Shown here one piece after another: positions 16,918-24,737 of a DNA stretch of 64,000 nt. Numbering within the stretch: position 1 is the stretch's first letter; each line of letters begins with the position of its first letter. The DNA comes from Streptomyces sp. SID13726. Lineage in GTDB: Bacteria > Actinomycetota > Actinomycetes > Streptomycetales > Streptomycetaceae. The position numbers and the translations under genes were made by a program. The notes beneath the pieces were generated by a model. That model saw nothing but the letters and a program-made list of their open reading frames with translations, did not search any database and was not told the DNA's origin. The stretch is from the NCBI RefSeq assembly GCF_010548375.1, contig NZ_JAAGLY010000009.1, positions 124,001-188,000 on the forward strand. The letters run 5' to 3'.

Positions 16918-18162
16918 TCATCCGTAGAGCAGGTAATTCTTTCGAATCCGCCGGAACGCCGACAGTTCGTCCCGCCAGCCGGCCACGACCTCGTCGGCGC
17001 TCGCACCGGCGTCGACCATCGTGCGGACCAGGGTCGAGCCGGTGAGCCTGTCGATCCAGTTGTCCGCGCGCCAACCGAAGCCGGACCAGGTCTTCCTGGC
17101 GGTCACGAGCAGGGCGACCCCGGTGCGGACCGGGTCGTACGCGGCCTTGTCGTGGACGTGGATCTGCACCCCGCCGACGGTCTTGCCCTGGAACTTGGAG
17201 AAGGTCGGCGCGAAGTAGGCCTCCCTGAAGTGCACGCCGGGCAGGCCGAGTTCGTTCGCGGCGGCGGCCCAGCGGGCGTCGATGCCCTCCGCGCCGAGCA
17301 GTTCGAAGGGGCGGGTGGTGCCGCGTCCCTCGGAGAGGTTCGTGCCCTCGAAGAGACAGGTGCCGGAGTACACGAGTGCCGTGTCGGGGGTCGGCATGTT
17401 CGGGCTTGGCGGGACCCAGGGCAGGTCCCAGGCGTCGTAGAACTCGGAGCGCTTCCAGCCCGTCATCAGGACCGTGTCCAGGGGGACGGGCGTGGTCAGG
17501 AACTCGCCGTTGAAGAGCCTGGCCAGTTCCGCGACGGTCATGCCGTGCGCCTGGGAGATCGGCTGCCTGCCCACGAAGGTCGCGAACTCCCTGTGCAGGA
17601 CCGGGCCTTGGGCCGCGCGGCCGGTGACGGGGTTCGGGCGGTCCAGGACGACGAAGCGCTTGCCGGCGAGCTGGGCCGCCTCCATGCAGTCGTACAGGGT
17701 CCAGATGTAGGTGTAGAAGCGGGCGCCGACGTCCTGGATGTCGAAGACGACCGTGTCCACGGCGGAGGCGGTGAAGATGTCGGCGAGGGGCTGCCCGCTC
17801 TTCAGGTACGTGTCGTAGACGGGGAGGCCGGTGGCGGGGTCGTCGTAGCGGCCCTCGGAGCCGCCTGCCTGTGCGGTGCCCCGGAAGCCGTGTTCCGGGC
17901 CGAAGACGGCGGTCAGCTTCACGCGGGGGTCGGTGTGCATCACGTCGACGATGTGGCGGACGTCCCGGGTCACGCCGGTGGGGTTGGTGACGATGCCGAT
18001 ACGCTCGCCGCTGAGCTGGGCGTATCCGGATGCGGCGAGGTTCTCGAAACCGGTTCGCCTGCGGCTGGGCCGGGCGGCGGAGGCCGGTGGGGCCGAGGTG
18101 AGTGAGGCTGCTGCCGTGGTCGCTGCGAGGAGGGCTCGTCTGGATAGGCGCATGGGGGGCAC
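16918..18162 (-). CDS. Tat-exported DUF1343 protein, exo-beta-N-acetylmuramidase (NamZ) type
   Basis: This 414-residue protein begins with a twin-arginine signal (MRLSRRALLAATTAAAS, cleaved near ASAA). The DUF1343 domain follows: GERIGIVTNPTGVTRD, AVFGPEHGFRG, DTVVFDIQDVGARFYTYIWT, and RPNPVTGRAAQGPVL. In B. subtilis NamZ this family removes N-acetylmuramic acid from the non-reducing end of peptidoglycan fragments, so a cell-wall recycling role outside the membrane is likely. GTG 18162 has GGGAG seven bases upstream; ATG 18153 gives a tighter Tat signal but a worse ribosome site. Confidence 0.9.
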   Translation of the reverse strand: MPPMRLSRRALLAATTAAASLTSAPPASAARPSRRRTGFENLAASGYAQLSGERIGIVTNPTGVTRDVRHIVDVMHTDPRVKLTAVFGPEHGFRGTAQAGGSEGRYDDPATGLPVYDTYLKSGQPLADIFTASAVDTVVFDIQDVGARFYTYIWTLYDCMEAAQLAGKRFVVLDRPNPVTGRAAQGPVLHREFATFVGRQPISQAHGMTVAELARLFNGEFLTTPVPLDTVLMTGWKRSEFYDAWDLPWVPPSPNMPTPDTALVYSGTCLFEGTNLSEGRGTTRPFELLGAEGIDARWAAAANELGLPGVHFREAYFAPTFSKFQGKTVGGVQIHVHDKAAYDPVRTGVALLVTARKTWSGFGWRADNWIDRLTGSTLVRTMVDAGASADEVVAGWRDELSAFRRIRKNYLLYG

Positions 18163-18203
18163 GGTATTGCTCCCGCGGGGTGCGGGGAAGCTGCGGGTGA
18201 TTC

Positions 18204-18267
18204 GTGGCTTGTCGCGCCCACGCGGCGGAGCCGCACATCGATACAGCCCCGCGCCCCTGACGGGGCG
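18204..18267. repeat. dispersed Streptomyces palindromic repeat, copy 2
   Basis: This 64-bp block is 57/64 identical to 5434-5497, in the same orientation. It carries the same GCGGC-GGA-GCCGC hairpin and a CGCCCC-TGA-CGGGGCG type stem. It lies in the divergent gap between the muramidase and SDR genes, 21 bases before the TetR-type operator at 18289. Confidence 0.75.
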
Positions 18268-18288
18268 ATCCGCTCACCCTTTCCTTGA

Positions 18289-18310
18289 ACATACCGACCG
18301 GTTAGTCTGG
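18289..18310. promoter_or_regulatory. TetR-type operator before the SDR/ligase/TetR operon
   Basis: The halves ACATACCGACC and GGTTAGTCTGG pair at 7 of 11 positions. The core ATACCGACCGGT matches the sites at 3056 and 23695. It is 33 bases upstream of the SDR start, consistent with promoter overlap and autoregulation by the TetR encoded third in the operon. Confidence 0.65.
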
Positions 18311-18342
18311 CTGTGCAGTCGAGCCGTAGTCGAAGGAGACCG

Positions 18343-19104
18343 ATGGTGGAAGCCCTGCACGACGCCGGAGTGGTTGTGACCGGAGCGGGAGGTGGCATCG
18401 GGGCCGCGCTCGCGCGGCGGTTTGCTGCGGAAGGGGCTCGGGTCGTCGTCAACGACCTCGATGCCGGGCGGGCGAAGGCCGTCGCCGAGGCGATCGGGGG
18501 GATCGCCGTCGCCGGGGATGCCTCCTCGGTGGTGTCCGATGCGCTCGACGCCCTCGGCGGGACCGTCGACGTCTACTGCGCCAACGCCGGTGTCGCCTTC
18601 GGAGGCGACTCGCTCGACGAGAGCGCCTGGGCCGCCTCTTGGGACGTCAACGTCATGGCTCATGTGCGGGCCGCGCACGCGCTGCTGCCCGCGTGGCTGG
18701 AGCGGGGGAGCGGGCGGTTCGTGTCGACCGTCTCCGCGGCCGGACTGCTGACCATGATTGGGGCCGCCCCCTACGCCGTCACCAAGCACGGGGCGCTCGC
18801 CTTCGCCGAGTACCTGTCGCTGACGTACCGGCACCGGGGGATCAAGGTGCACGCGATCTGTCCGCAGGGCGTGCGCACCGACATGCTCGCCGCGACCGGG
18901 AGCGCGGGGGACCTGGTGCTCAAGCCGACCGCCGTGGAGCCGGAGGACGTGGCCGAGGCGCTGTTCCGGGGGATGGCGGAGGACCGGTTCCTGATCCTGC
19001 CGCATCCGGAGGTCGCCGAGTACTACCAGGCGCGGGCCGCCCAGCCCGACCGGTGGCTCGCCGGGATGAACCACCTCCAGCAGAAGTGGGAGGACGTGCG
19101 ATGA
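18343..19104 (+). CDS. short-chain dehydrogenase/reductase (SDR)
   Basis: This is a 253-residue NAD(P)-dependent SDR. The cofactor motif is VVVTGAGGGIGAALARRFA. CANAG follows, then N in DVNVMAHV, the catalytic Ser in STVSAAGLL, and YAVTKHG with catalytic Tyr and Lys. ATG 18343 follows AAGGAG. The stop codon overlaps the ATG of the acyl-CoA ligase (ATGA at 19101-19104), so translation is coupled. In context it may reduce a keto group or oxidise a hydroxy group on the acyl chain; the lva pathway has a comparable SDR. Confidence 0.92.
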   Translation: MVEALHDAGVVVTGAGGGIGAALARRFAAEGARVVVNDLDAGRAKAVAEAIGGIAVAGDASSVVSDALDALGGTVDVYCANAGVAFGGDSLDESAWAASWDVNVMAHVRAAHALLPAWLERGSGRFVSTVSAAGLLTMIGAAPYAVTKHGALAFAEYLSLTYRHRGIKVHAICPQGVRTDMLAATGSAGDLVLKPTAVEPEDVAEALFRGMAEDRFLILPHPEVAEYYQARAAQPDRWLAGMNHLQQKWEDVR

Positions 19105-20768
19105 CCGACTCCCTGTACGCGGCCAAGCCGTGGGTGGCGCTGCTCAGTGAGGCTCAGCGCGGTCCGATCGCGCCCGACGACTCCCTCGTGCACGCGCTGC
19201 GGCGGGCCGTCGGTGAGGCGCCCGAGCGGCCCTTCCTGGCCTACTTCGACAGGCGGCTCAGCTACCGCGAGGTCGACGAACTCAGCGACTCCGTCGCCGG
19301 ACATCTCGCCGCGCGCGGCCTTGAGCGCGGGGACCGGGTGGCGGTCCTGCTGCAGAACTCCCCGCTCTTCGTGCTCGCGCTGCTCGGCGCCTGGAAGGCG
19401 GGCGCGACCGTCGTCCCCGTCAACCCCATGTACAAGTCGGGCGAGGTCGGGCATGTGCTGCGGGACGGCGAGGTGGCCGCGCTGATCTGTTCCGACCGGG
19501 CCTGGGAGTCGTATCTGCGCGAGACGGCGGCCGACTCACCGGTGCGGATCGCCCTCACCGGGTGCGAGTTGGATTTCCAGACCCACGGCGACGCGCGCGT
19601 GCTCACCTTCGAGCGGCTGCCGCGGGCCGAGGACGCCGACGACCTGGTCGCGGTCGCGCGTGCCGGGCACAAGGCGCCCGAGGGGCGGGACCCCGCACCC
19701 GCGGACATCGCGCTGATCAGCTACACCTCCGGCACCAGCGGTACCCCCAAGGGCGCCACCAACACGCACGGCAACATCATGTACAACGCCGAGCGGCAGC
19801 GGACCGGGCTCGGACTGCCCGAGGCGCCCGTGTACTTCGCGCTCGCGCCGCTGTTCCACATCACCGGGATGGTCTGCCAGCTCGGGGCGTGTCTGAACAG
19901 CGTGGGCACGCTCGTGCTGGCGTACCGCTTCGAGGCAGGCGTGGTACTGGCCGCGTTCGCCGAGCACCGGCCGCACTACACGGTCGGCCCCTCGACCGCC
20001 TTCATGGCGCTGGCCGCCCACCCGGACGTCACCCCCGAGCACTTCTCGTCCTTCGTCAACATCTCCTCCGGCGGGGCCCCGCTGCCGCCCGCCCTGGTCG
20101 AGAAGTTCCGGGCCGGCTTCGGGCCGTACATCCGCAACGGCTACGGGCTCACCGAGTGCAGCGCGCCCTGCGCCTCCGTGCCGCCCCAGCTGGAGGCGCC
20201 CGTCGACCCGGTGTCCGGGACGCTGGCGGTGGGCGTGCCGGGGCCCGAGACGGTCGTACGGATCGTGGACGACCAGGGCGCCGAGGTGCCCTTCGGGCAG
20301 CAGGGCGAGATCGTCGTACGGGGACCGCAGGTCGTGCCCGGATACTGGCGGCGGCCCGACGCGACCGCCGAGACCTTCCCGGACGGCGAGCTGCGCACGG
20401 GTGACATCGGGTTCATGGACCCGCAGGGCTGGCTGTACGTCGTGGACCGCAAGAAGGACATGATCAACGCGTCCGGCTTCAAGGTGTGGCCGCGCGAGGT
20501 CGAGGACGTGCTGTACACGCATCCCGCGGTGCGCGAGGCGGCCGTCGTCGGGGTGCCCGACGGGTACCGCGGGGAGACCGTCAAGGCGTACATCAGCCTC
20601 CGTCCGGGTGCCGAAACCGACCCCGACGCACTCGCCGCGTACTGCAAGGAGAGACTGGCCGCTTACAAATACCCGCGGCACGTGGAGATCCTGCCCGACT
20701 TGCCCAAGACGGCAAGTGGGAAGATCCTCCGTCGGGAACTGCGTTCCCGACCGCAAGGCAGCGAATGA
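19101..20768 (+). CDS. acyl-CoA synthetase (AMP-binding, FadD-like)
   Basis: This 555-residue adenylate-forming ligase activates a carboxylic acid with ATP and CoA. The P-loop-like motif is ISYTSGTSGTPKGATNTH. The A5 motif is NGYGLTECSAP, the A7 motif is ELRTGDIGFMD, the hinge is VDRKKDMINASGFKVWPREVE, and the catalytic Lys lies in PKTASGKILRRELR. The length and N-terminus fit medium- to long-chain or branched acid ligases. It is the second gene of the SDR-ligase-TetR operon, coupled by 4-base overlaps on both sides. Its acid is probably the pathway entry compound taken up by a permease. Confidence 0.93.
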   Translation: MTDSLYAAKPWVALLSEAQRGPIAPDDSLVHALRRAVGEAPERPFLAYFDRRLSYREVDELSDSVAGHLAARGLERGDRVAVLLQNSPLFVLALLGAWKAGATVVPVNPMYKSGEVGHVLRDGEVAALICSDRAWESYLRETAADSPVRIALTGCELDFQTHGDARVLTFERLPRAEDADDLVAVARAGHKAPEGRDPAPADIALISYTSGTSGTPKGATNTHGNIMYNAERQRTGLGLPEAPVYFALAPLFHITGMVCQLGACLNSVGTLVLAYRFEAGVVLAAFAEHRPHYTVGPSTAFMALAAHPDVTPEHFSSFVNISSGGAPLPPALVEKFRAGFGPYIRNGYGLTECSAPCASVPPQLEAPVDPVSGTLAVGVPGPETVVRIVDDQGAEVPFGQQGEIVVRGPQVVPGYWRRPDATAETFPDGELRTGDIGFMDPQGWLYVVDRKKDMINASGFKVWPREVEDVLYTHPAVREAAVVGVPDGYRGETVKAYISLRPGAETDPDALAAYCKERLAAYKYPRHVEILPDLPKTASGKILRRELRSRPQGSE

Positions 20769-21388
20769 CCTCTCGGAAGGCAGGTGGCGGCACAGTGCCC
20801 AGGACGACGGACGGAGACGGTACGCCCGTCCCACAGCGGCTGCTGGCCGCCGCCACCCGGCTCTTCGCCGAGCAGGGCTACGACCGCACCTCCGTGCAGG
20901 AGATCGTCGAGGCGGCCGGCGTCACCAAGGGTGCGCTGTACCACTACTTCGGCTCCAAGGACGACCTCCTGCACGAGGTGTACGCGCGCGTGCTGCGCGT
21001 CCAGCAGGAGCGGCTCGACGCGCTCGCGAACGCCGACGAGCCGATCGAGAAGCGGCTGCGGGCGGCGGCCGCCGACGTCGTGGTCACCACGATCGAGAAC
21101 CTCGACGACGCGATGATCTTCTTCCGGTCCATGCACCACCTGAGCCCGGAGAAGAACAAGCAGGTGCGCGCCGAGCGCCGCAAGTACCACGAGCGGTTCC
21201 GGGCGCTCATCGAGGAGGGGCAGTCCACGGGCGTCTTCTCCGCGGCGACCCCGGCCGACCTGGTGGTGGACTACCACTTCGGGTCCGTCCACCACCTGTC
21301 CACCTGGTACCGCCCGGACGGACCGATGAGCCCGCAGGAGGTGGCCGACCAGCTGGCCGACCTGCTGCTGCGGGCTCTGCGGCCGTAA
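20765..21388 (+). CDS. TetR-family regulator (likely ATACCGACCGGT binder)
   Basis: This is a 207-residue TetR protein. The helix-turn-helix is QRLLAAATRLFAEQGYDRTS with QEIVEAAGVTKGALYHYFG and SKDDLLHEVY. The ligand domain has a KYHERFRALIEEG helix, as in regulators of acyl-CoA degradation genes. ATG 20765 overlaps the ligase stop by 4 bases; GTG 20795 is an alternative start. It is convergent with the ACAD gene (6 bases between stops). The operators at 18289 and 23695 flank the two arms of the cluster, and a third lies at 3056. Confidence 0.92.
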   Translation: MTSRKAGGGTVPRTTDGDGTPVPQRLLAAATRLFAEQGYDRTSVQEIVEAAGVTKGALYHYFGSKDDLLHEVYARVLRVQQERLDALANADEPIEKRLRAAAADVVVTTIENLDDAMIFFRSMHHLSPEKNKQVRAERRKYHERFRALIEEGQSTGVFSAATPADLVVDYHFGSVHHLSTWYRPDGPMSPQEVADQLADLLLRALRP

Positions 21389-21394
21389 GGGCCC

Positions 21395-22609
21395 CTACAG
21401 GTACTTCTTCAGCTCGCGCCGGGCCAGCGACCGCTGGTGCACCTCGTCCGGGCCGTCCGCGATCATCAGGGTGCGGGCGCCGGCGTAGAGCTCGGCCAGC
21501 GGGAAGTCCTGGCTGACACCGCCGGCGCCGTGCAACTGGATCGCCCGGTCGATGATGTCGACGACCGCGCGGGGCGTGGCGATCTTGATGGACTGGATCT
21601 CGGTGTGGGCGCCCCGGTTGCCGACCGTGTCCATCAGCCAGGCCGTCTTCAGGACCAGCAGCCGCAGCTGCTCGACGGTCACGCGCGCGTCGGCGATCCA
21701 GTTGTGCACCACGCCCTGCTGGGCCAGCGCCTTGCCGAAGGCGTCACGGGAGACGGCCCGCCTGCACATCAGCTCGATCGCCCGCTCGGCCATGCCGATC
21801 AGCCGCATGCAGTGGTGGATACGGCCCGGGCCGAGCCGGGCCTGGGCGATGGCGAAGCCGCCGCCCTCCTCGCCGATCAGGTTGGCGGCCGGTACGCGCG
21901 CGTGGTCGAAGATCACCTCGGCGTGGCCGCCGTGGTAGTGGTCCTCGTAGCCGAAGACCCGCATCGCGCGCTTGACGGTGACGCCCGGGGTGTCGCGGGG
22001 CACCAGGATCATGGACTGCTGGCGCCGGATGTCCGCGCCGTCCGGGTCCGTCTTGCCCATCACGATGAAGATCTTGCAGTCCGGGTTCATCGCCCCGGAG
22101 ATGTACCACTTGCGGCCCGTGACGACGTATTCGTCGCCCTCCCGCTCGATGTACGTCGTGATGTTGGTGGCGTCCGAGGAGGCCACCTCCGGCTCGGTCA
22201 TCGCGAACGCCGAGCGGATCTCACCGGCGAGCAGCGGCTCCAGCCACTGCTTCTTCTGCTGCTCGTCGCCGAACTGGCTCAGCACCTCCATGTTGCCGGT
22301 GTCCGGCGCCGAGCAGTTCAGCGCGGTGGGCGCGAGCTGCGGGGAGCGGCCGGTGATCTCGGCCAGGGGCGCGTACTGGAGGTTGGTGAGCCCGGCGCCG
22401 TACTCGGAGTCGGGCAGGAAGAGGTTCCACAGGCCCTGCCTGCGCGCCTCCGCCTTCAGCTCCTCCACCACGGCCGGGGTGTCCCACGGCGAGGCCAGCT
22501 CGGCGCGCTGCTCCTCCGCGACCGCCTCGGCGGGGTAGACGTGCTCGTCCATGAAGGCGAGCAGCCTGGAGCGCAGTTCCTCGGTGCGTGCGTCGAACGC
22601 GAAGTCCAT
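21395..22609 (-). CDS. acyl-CoA dehydrogenase, ACAD10/11-like
   Basis: This is a 404-residue acyl-CoA dehydrogenase. Motifs are FAMTEPEVASSDATNI, WYISGAMNPDCKIFIVMG, and LARRELKKYL at the end. The usual YEGTSQI base segment is replaced by MIADGPDEVHQRS, which I recall as the ACAD10/ACAD11 type. In mammals that domain is fused to an APH-type kinase. Here the kinase is the separate gene immediately upstream (5-base gap), as in the LvaA/LvaC pair of Pseudomonas putida, where a phosphorylated 4-hydroxyacyl-CoA is converted to an enoyl-CoA. The substrate here is inferred only. Confidence 0.9.
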   Translation of the reverse strand: MDFAFDARTEELRSRLLAFMDEHVYPAEAVAEEQRAELASPWDTPAVVEELKAEARRQGLWNLFLPDSEYGAGLTNLQYAPLAEITGRSPQLAPTALNCSAPDTGNMEVLSQFGDEQQKKQWLEPLLAGEIRSAFAMTEPEVASSDATNITTYIEREGDEYVVTGRKWYISGAMNPDCKIFIVMGKTDPDGADIRRQQSMILVPRDTPGVTVKRAMRVFGYEDHYHGGHAEVIFDHARVPAANLIGEEGGGFAIAQARLGPGRIHHCMRLIGMAERAIELMCRRAVSRDAFGKALAQQGVVHNWIADARVTVEQLRLLVLKTAWLMDTVGNRGAHTEIQSIKIATPRAVVDIIDRAIQLHGAGGVSQDFPLAELYAGARTLMIADGPDEVHQRSLARRELKKYL

Positions 22610-22614
22610 GCGGA

Positions 22615-23658
22615 TCAGCCTTCCTGGATGCCGTCTTGAAGAGTGGTCAGACCGTGCTGGATGAAGACCGGGACCAGGTCGCCGATGCGGTCGAAGCCGC
22701 GGCCCACCGTCTGGCCCAGGGTGTAGCGGTAGTGGATGCCCTCCAGGATCACGGCGAGCTTGAACCACGCGAACGCCGTGTACCAGGACACCGCCGACAC
22801 GTCCCGCCCGGAGCGCTCGGCGTACCGCGCGACCAGTTCGGCCGGGTCCGGGTGGCCCGCCGCCTCGGCGGTCGTGGAGACCGGGGAGTCGGGTGTGCCG
22901 AGCGGCAGGCTGTACATCACCAGCAGGCCGAGGTCGGTGAGCGGGTCGCCGAGGGTCGACATCTCCCAGTCGAGGATCGCCTTGATGCAGTCGTCGTCGC
23001 CCATGAGGACGTTGTCGAGCCGGTAGTCGCCGTGCACGACGGTCGCGGCGGGGGACTGCGGCAGGCGGCGGCCGAGCGTCGCGTGCAGCTCGTCGATGCC
23101 GGCCAGGTCGCGGTTGCGGGAGGCGTCCAGCTGCTTGCCCCAGCGGCGCAGCTGGCGGTCCAGGAAGCCCTCGGGGCGCCCGAAGTCCGCGAGGCCCACC
23201 TCGGCGGGGTCCACGGCGTGCAGCTCGACGAGGGTGTCCACGAGGGCCAGCACGGCGTCCCGGGTGCGCTGCGCGCCGAGGGGGGCGAGCTGCTCGGCGG
23301 TGCGGTACGGGGTGCCCTCGACGAACTCCATGACGTAGAACGGCGCCCCGGGCGCCGCCTCGTTCTCGGGGTCCTCGCACAGCAGGACCGGCTTGGGCAC
23401 CGGTACGTCCGTGGGGTGCAGGGCGCTGATCACCCGGTGCTCGCGCTTCATGTCGTGCGCGGTGGCCAGGACATGGCCGAGCGGGGGACGTCGTACGACC
23501 CACTTCGACGTGCCGTCCGACACCGCGTACGTGAGGTTCGACCGTCCGCCCTCGATCAGCCGGCCGGTCAGGGGGCCGTGCACCAGGCCGGGCCGCTCGC
23601 GGTCGAGCAGGCCGCGCAGCCGGTCGAGATCGAGTCCTGGCGGATGGTCGGGGCTCAT
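22615..23658 (-). CDS. APH-family phosphotransferase, LvaA/ACAD10-11 kinase type
   Basis: This is a 347-residue aminoglycoside-phosphotransferase-fold kinase. The ATP site is GGRSNLTYAVSDG with VVRRPPLGH. The catalytic loop is TVVHGDYRLDNVLMG and the metal motif is AILDWEMSTLGDPLTDLG. This subgroup is not for antibiotics: it is the kinase found fused to, or next to, ACAD11-type dehydrogenases and is known in LvaA to phosphorylate the 4-hydroxyl of 4-hydroxyvaleryl-CoA. It is followed directly by such a dehydrogenase. The palindrome 23695-23716 lies 37 bases upstream of its start. Confidence 0.9.
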   Translation of the reverse strand: MSPDHPPGLDLDRLRGLLDRERPGLVHGPLTGRLIEGGRSNLTYAVSDGTSKWVVRRPPLGHVLATAHDMKREHRVISALHPTDVPVPKPVLLCEDPENEAAPGAPFYVMEFVEGTPYRTAEQLAPLGAQRTRDAVLALVDTLVELHAVDPAEVGLADFGRPEGFLDRQLRRWGKQLDASRNRDLAGIDELHATLGRRLPQSPAATVVHGDYRLDNVLMGDDDCIKAILDWEMSTLGDPLTDLGLLVMYSLPLGTPDSPVSTTAEAAGHPDPAELVARYAERSGRDVSAVSWYTAFAWFKLAVILEGIHYRYTLGQTVGRGFDRIGDLVPVFIQHGLTTLQDGIQEG

Positions 23659-23694
23659 CGGGGCTCCTTACGCGCGCGTGAACGGTTCCGACCA

Positions 23695-23716
23695 TCATGC
23701 CGACTGGTCGGTATGT
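23695..23716. promoter_or_regulatory. TetR-type operator before the kinase/ACAD operon
   Basis: The halves TCATGCCGACT and GGTCGGTATGT pair at 8 of 11 positions. Read on the minus strand the core is ACATACCGACC, as at 18289. This places the two convergent arms of the cluster under the same predicted regulator. Confidence 0.65.
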
Positions 23717-23758
23717 CGTCCAGAGGGGGGAGGGGAACGTGATCCGGCCCACGATAGG

Positions 23759-23796
23759 CCGACAGCTCCCCGCCGGGTGCGGCGGGGAGCTGTCGG
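23759..23796 (-). terminator. terminator hairpin after the histidine-rich gene
   Basis: CCGACAGCTCCCCGCC (23759-23774) and GGCGGGGAGCTGTCGG (23781-23796) form a perfect 16-bp stem with a 6-base loop. It lies between the histidine-rich gene and the promoter of the kinase operon on the minus strand. Confidence 0.75.
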
Positions 23797-23853
23797 TGGT
23801 GTTCTCGGTGCCTCTGACTCAGGCCGTCTCGGGCCCTCTCAGGCCCTCTCAGG

Positions 23854-24150
23854 TCAGTGGTCGTCCCAGTGGCCCTCGTGGGAGGCGTGCCGGTGGCCGT
23901 CGTGCAGGTAGTCGACGTGGTCGCCGTGCAGCACGCTCTCGTGTCCGCAGTCCTGGCCGTGCTGGTGCTCGTGCCCCTCGTGCGACACATGCCCACCGGG
24001 CTCGCACTCGTCCCAGTGCCCCTCGTGCGCGCGGTGCAGATGCCCGTCGTGCGCGTAGTCGACATGGTCCTCGTGCGGCACCTCGGTGTGACCGCAGTCC
24101 GGGCCGTGCGCGTGGGTGTGGGCGGCGTGTTCGTGGTGGAGGGTGGTCAT
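23854..24150 (-). CDS. histidine-rich protein with two tandem metal-binding-like repeats
   Basis: This is a 98-residue acidic protein with 28 histidines and 3 cysteines. After an MTTLHHEHAAHTHAH leader it has two related units: one containing CGHTEVPHEDHVDYAHDGH and HRAHEGHWDE, the other CGHESVLHGDHVDYLHDGH and HASHEGHWDD. Such composition suggests binding or buffering of Zn, Ni or a similar metal in the cytoplasm; there is no signal peptide or membrane segment. ATG 24150 follows AAGGTGAG. No Zur or Nur box is apparent upstream. It is divergent from the small lipoprotein gene. The family is not one I can name. Confidence 0.85.
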   Translation of the reverse strand: MTTLHHEHAAHTHAHGPDCGHTEVPHEDHVDYAHDGHLHRAHEGHWDECEPGGHVSHEGHEHQHGQDCGHESVLHGDHVDYLHDGHRHASHEGHWDDH

Positions 24151-24359
24151 GGGGCTCACCTTCGAAGCGACGGGTGGTGACGTCGGACAGGGTGCCATGG
24201 GTGGGGGATGTTTCGGGTGATTCGGGGCGTGTGGCGCGGAGGGGCGGGTGTCGTACGGAGGAGCGGGCGTGGTGCGGGGTGAGTGTCGGGGCTCCCTTTC
24301 TCGACGGTACGGCGGGGAGGCGTGGGGCGCTCGGCGGGGAGCGGCGGGGCCGGGGCGGC

Positions 24360-24375
24360 CGAGACGGCCGTCTCG
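24360..24375. promoter_or_regulatory. perfect 16-bp palindrome in a divergent promoter region
   Basis: CGAGACGGCCGTCTCG is a perfect palindrome in the 276-base gap between the histidine-rich gene (minus) and the small lipoprotein gene (plus), 51 bases before the latter start. It could be an operator, but nothing else in the window repeats it. Confidence 0.35.
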
Positions 24376-24426
24376 CCGTTCGGCGAACCCGCCCCGGTGG
24401 CCGGCCGCTCTGGAAGGGTGAGCCGT

Positions 24427-24669
24427 ATGGACGACGGAGCCAAGCATGTGAAGGGGTGCGTGGCAGCCCTCCTCGTACTGCTGCTCGTATCCGGCTGCAA
24501 GGGCAGATACCAGCAGCAGTACGAGGAGGGCTACAAAGCCGGCCGGCACGAATCGACCGTGTGCGCGGAGTACGAGACACCGGACGGACGGGAACCGTCC
24601 CGGCAGTGGAGGGAAGGCTGCGAGGACGCCGCGGCGGGGCGCCCGGCCGATCCGCCGAAGTCTCGGTGA
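24427..24669 (+). CDS. small lipoprotein
   Basis: This is an 80-residue protein with a lipoprotein signal: charged start MDDGAKHVKG, core CVAALLVLLLVSGC, and lipobox LVSGC with modified Cys near residue 24. The mature part is short and hydrophilic (YQQQYEEGYKAGRHESTVC, then REGCEDAAAGRP) with two further cysteines that could form a disulfide. ATG 24427 follows GGAAGGGTGAG. The codons for the signal and the QQQYEEGY segment form a 28-bp inverted repeat (24465-24532). Function unknown. Confidence 0.78.
   Translation: MDDGAKHVKGCVAALLVLLLVSGCKGRYQQQYEEGYKAGRHESTVCAEYETPDGREPSRQWREGCEDAAAGRPADPPKSR
24465..24532. repeat. 28-bp inverted repeat inside the lipoprotein gene
   Basis: Arms 24465-24492 and 24505-24532 are reverse complements at 26 of 28 positions, separated by 12 bases. 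The left arm encodes the hydrophobic core of the signal peptide, the right arm the mature N-terminus. As mRNA it would form a very stable hairpin 38 bases after the start codon. The opposite strand consequently reads an ALLVLLLVS peptide too. Confidence 0.8.
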
Positions 24670-24737
24670 GCGTGCCGGGCCCGTGCTGCCCCGGCGCGCA
24701 ATCCGCTGGGCTTCTGCCCCTCCGGTCACCCGGTGTC

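Noticed and set aside
22615..23658. The APH-fold kinase as an antibiotic resistance gene.
   Set aside because: It sits in an acyl-CoA operon and belongs by context and motif to the ACAD11/LvaA kinase group.
24427..24729. A possible hydrophobic peptide on the minus strand opposite the lipoprotein signal.
   Set aside because: It exists only because the 28-bp inverted repeat makes both strands read ALLVLLLVS; no start or ribosome site supports it.
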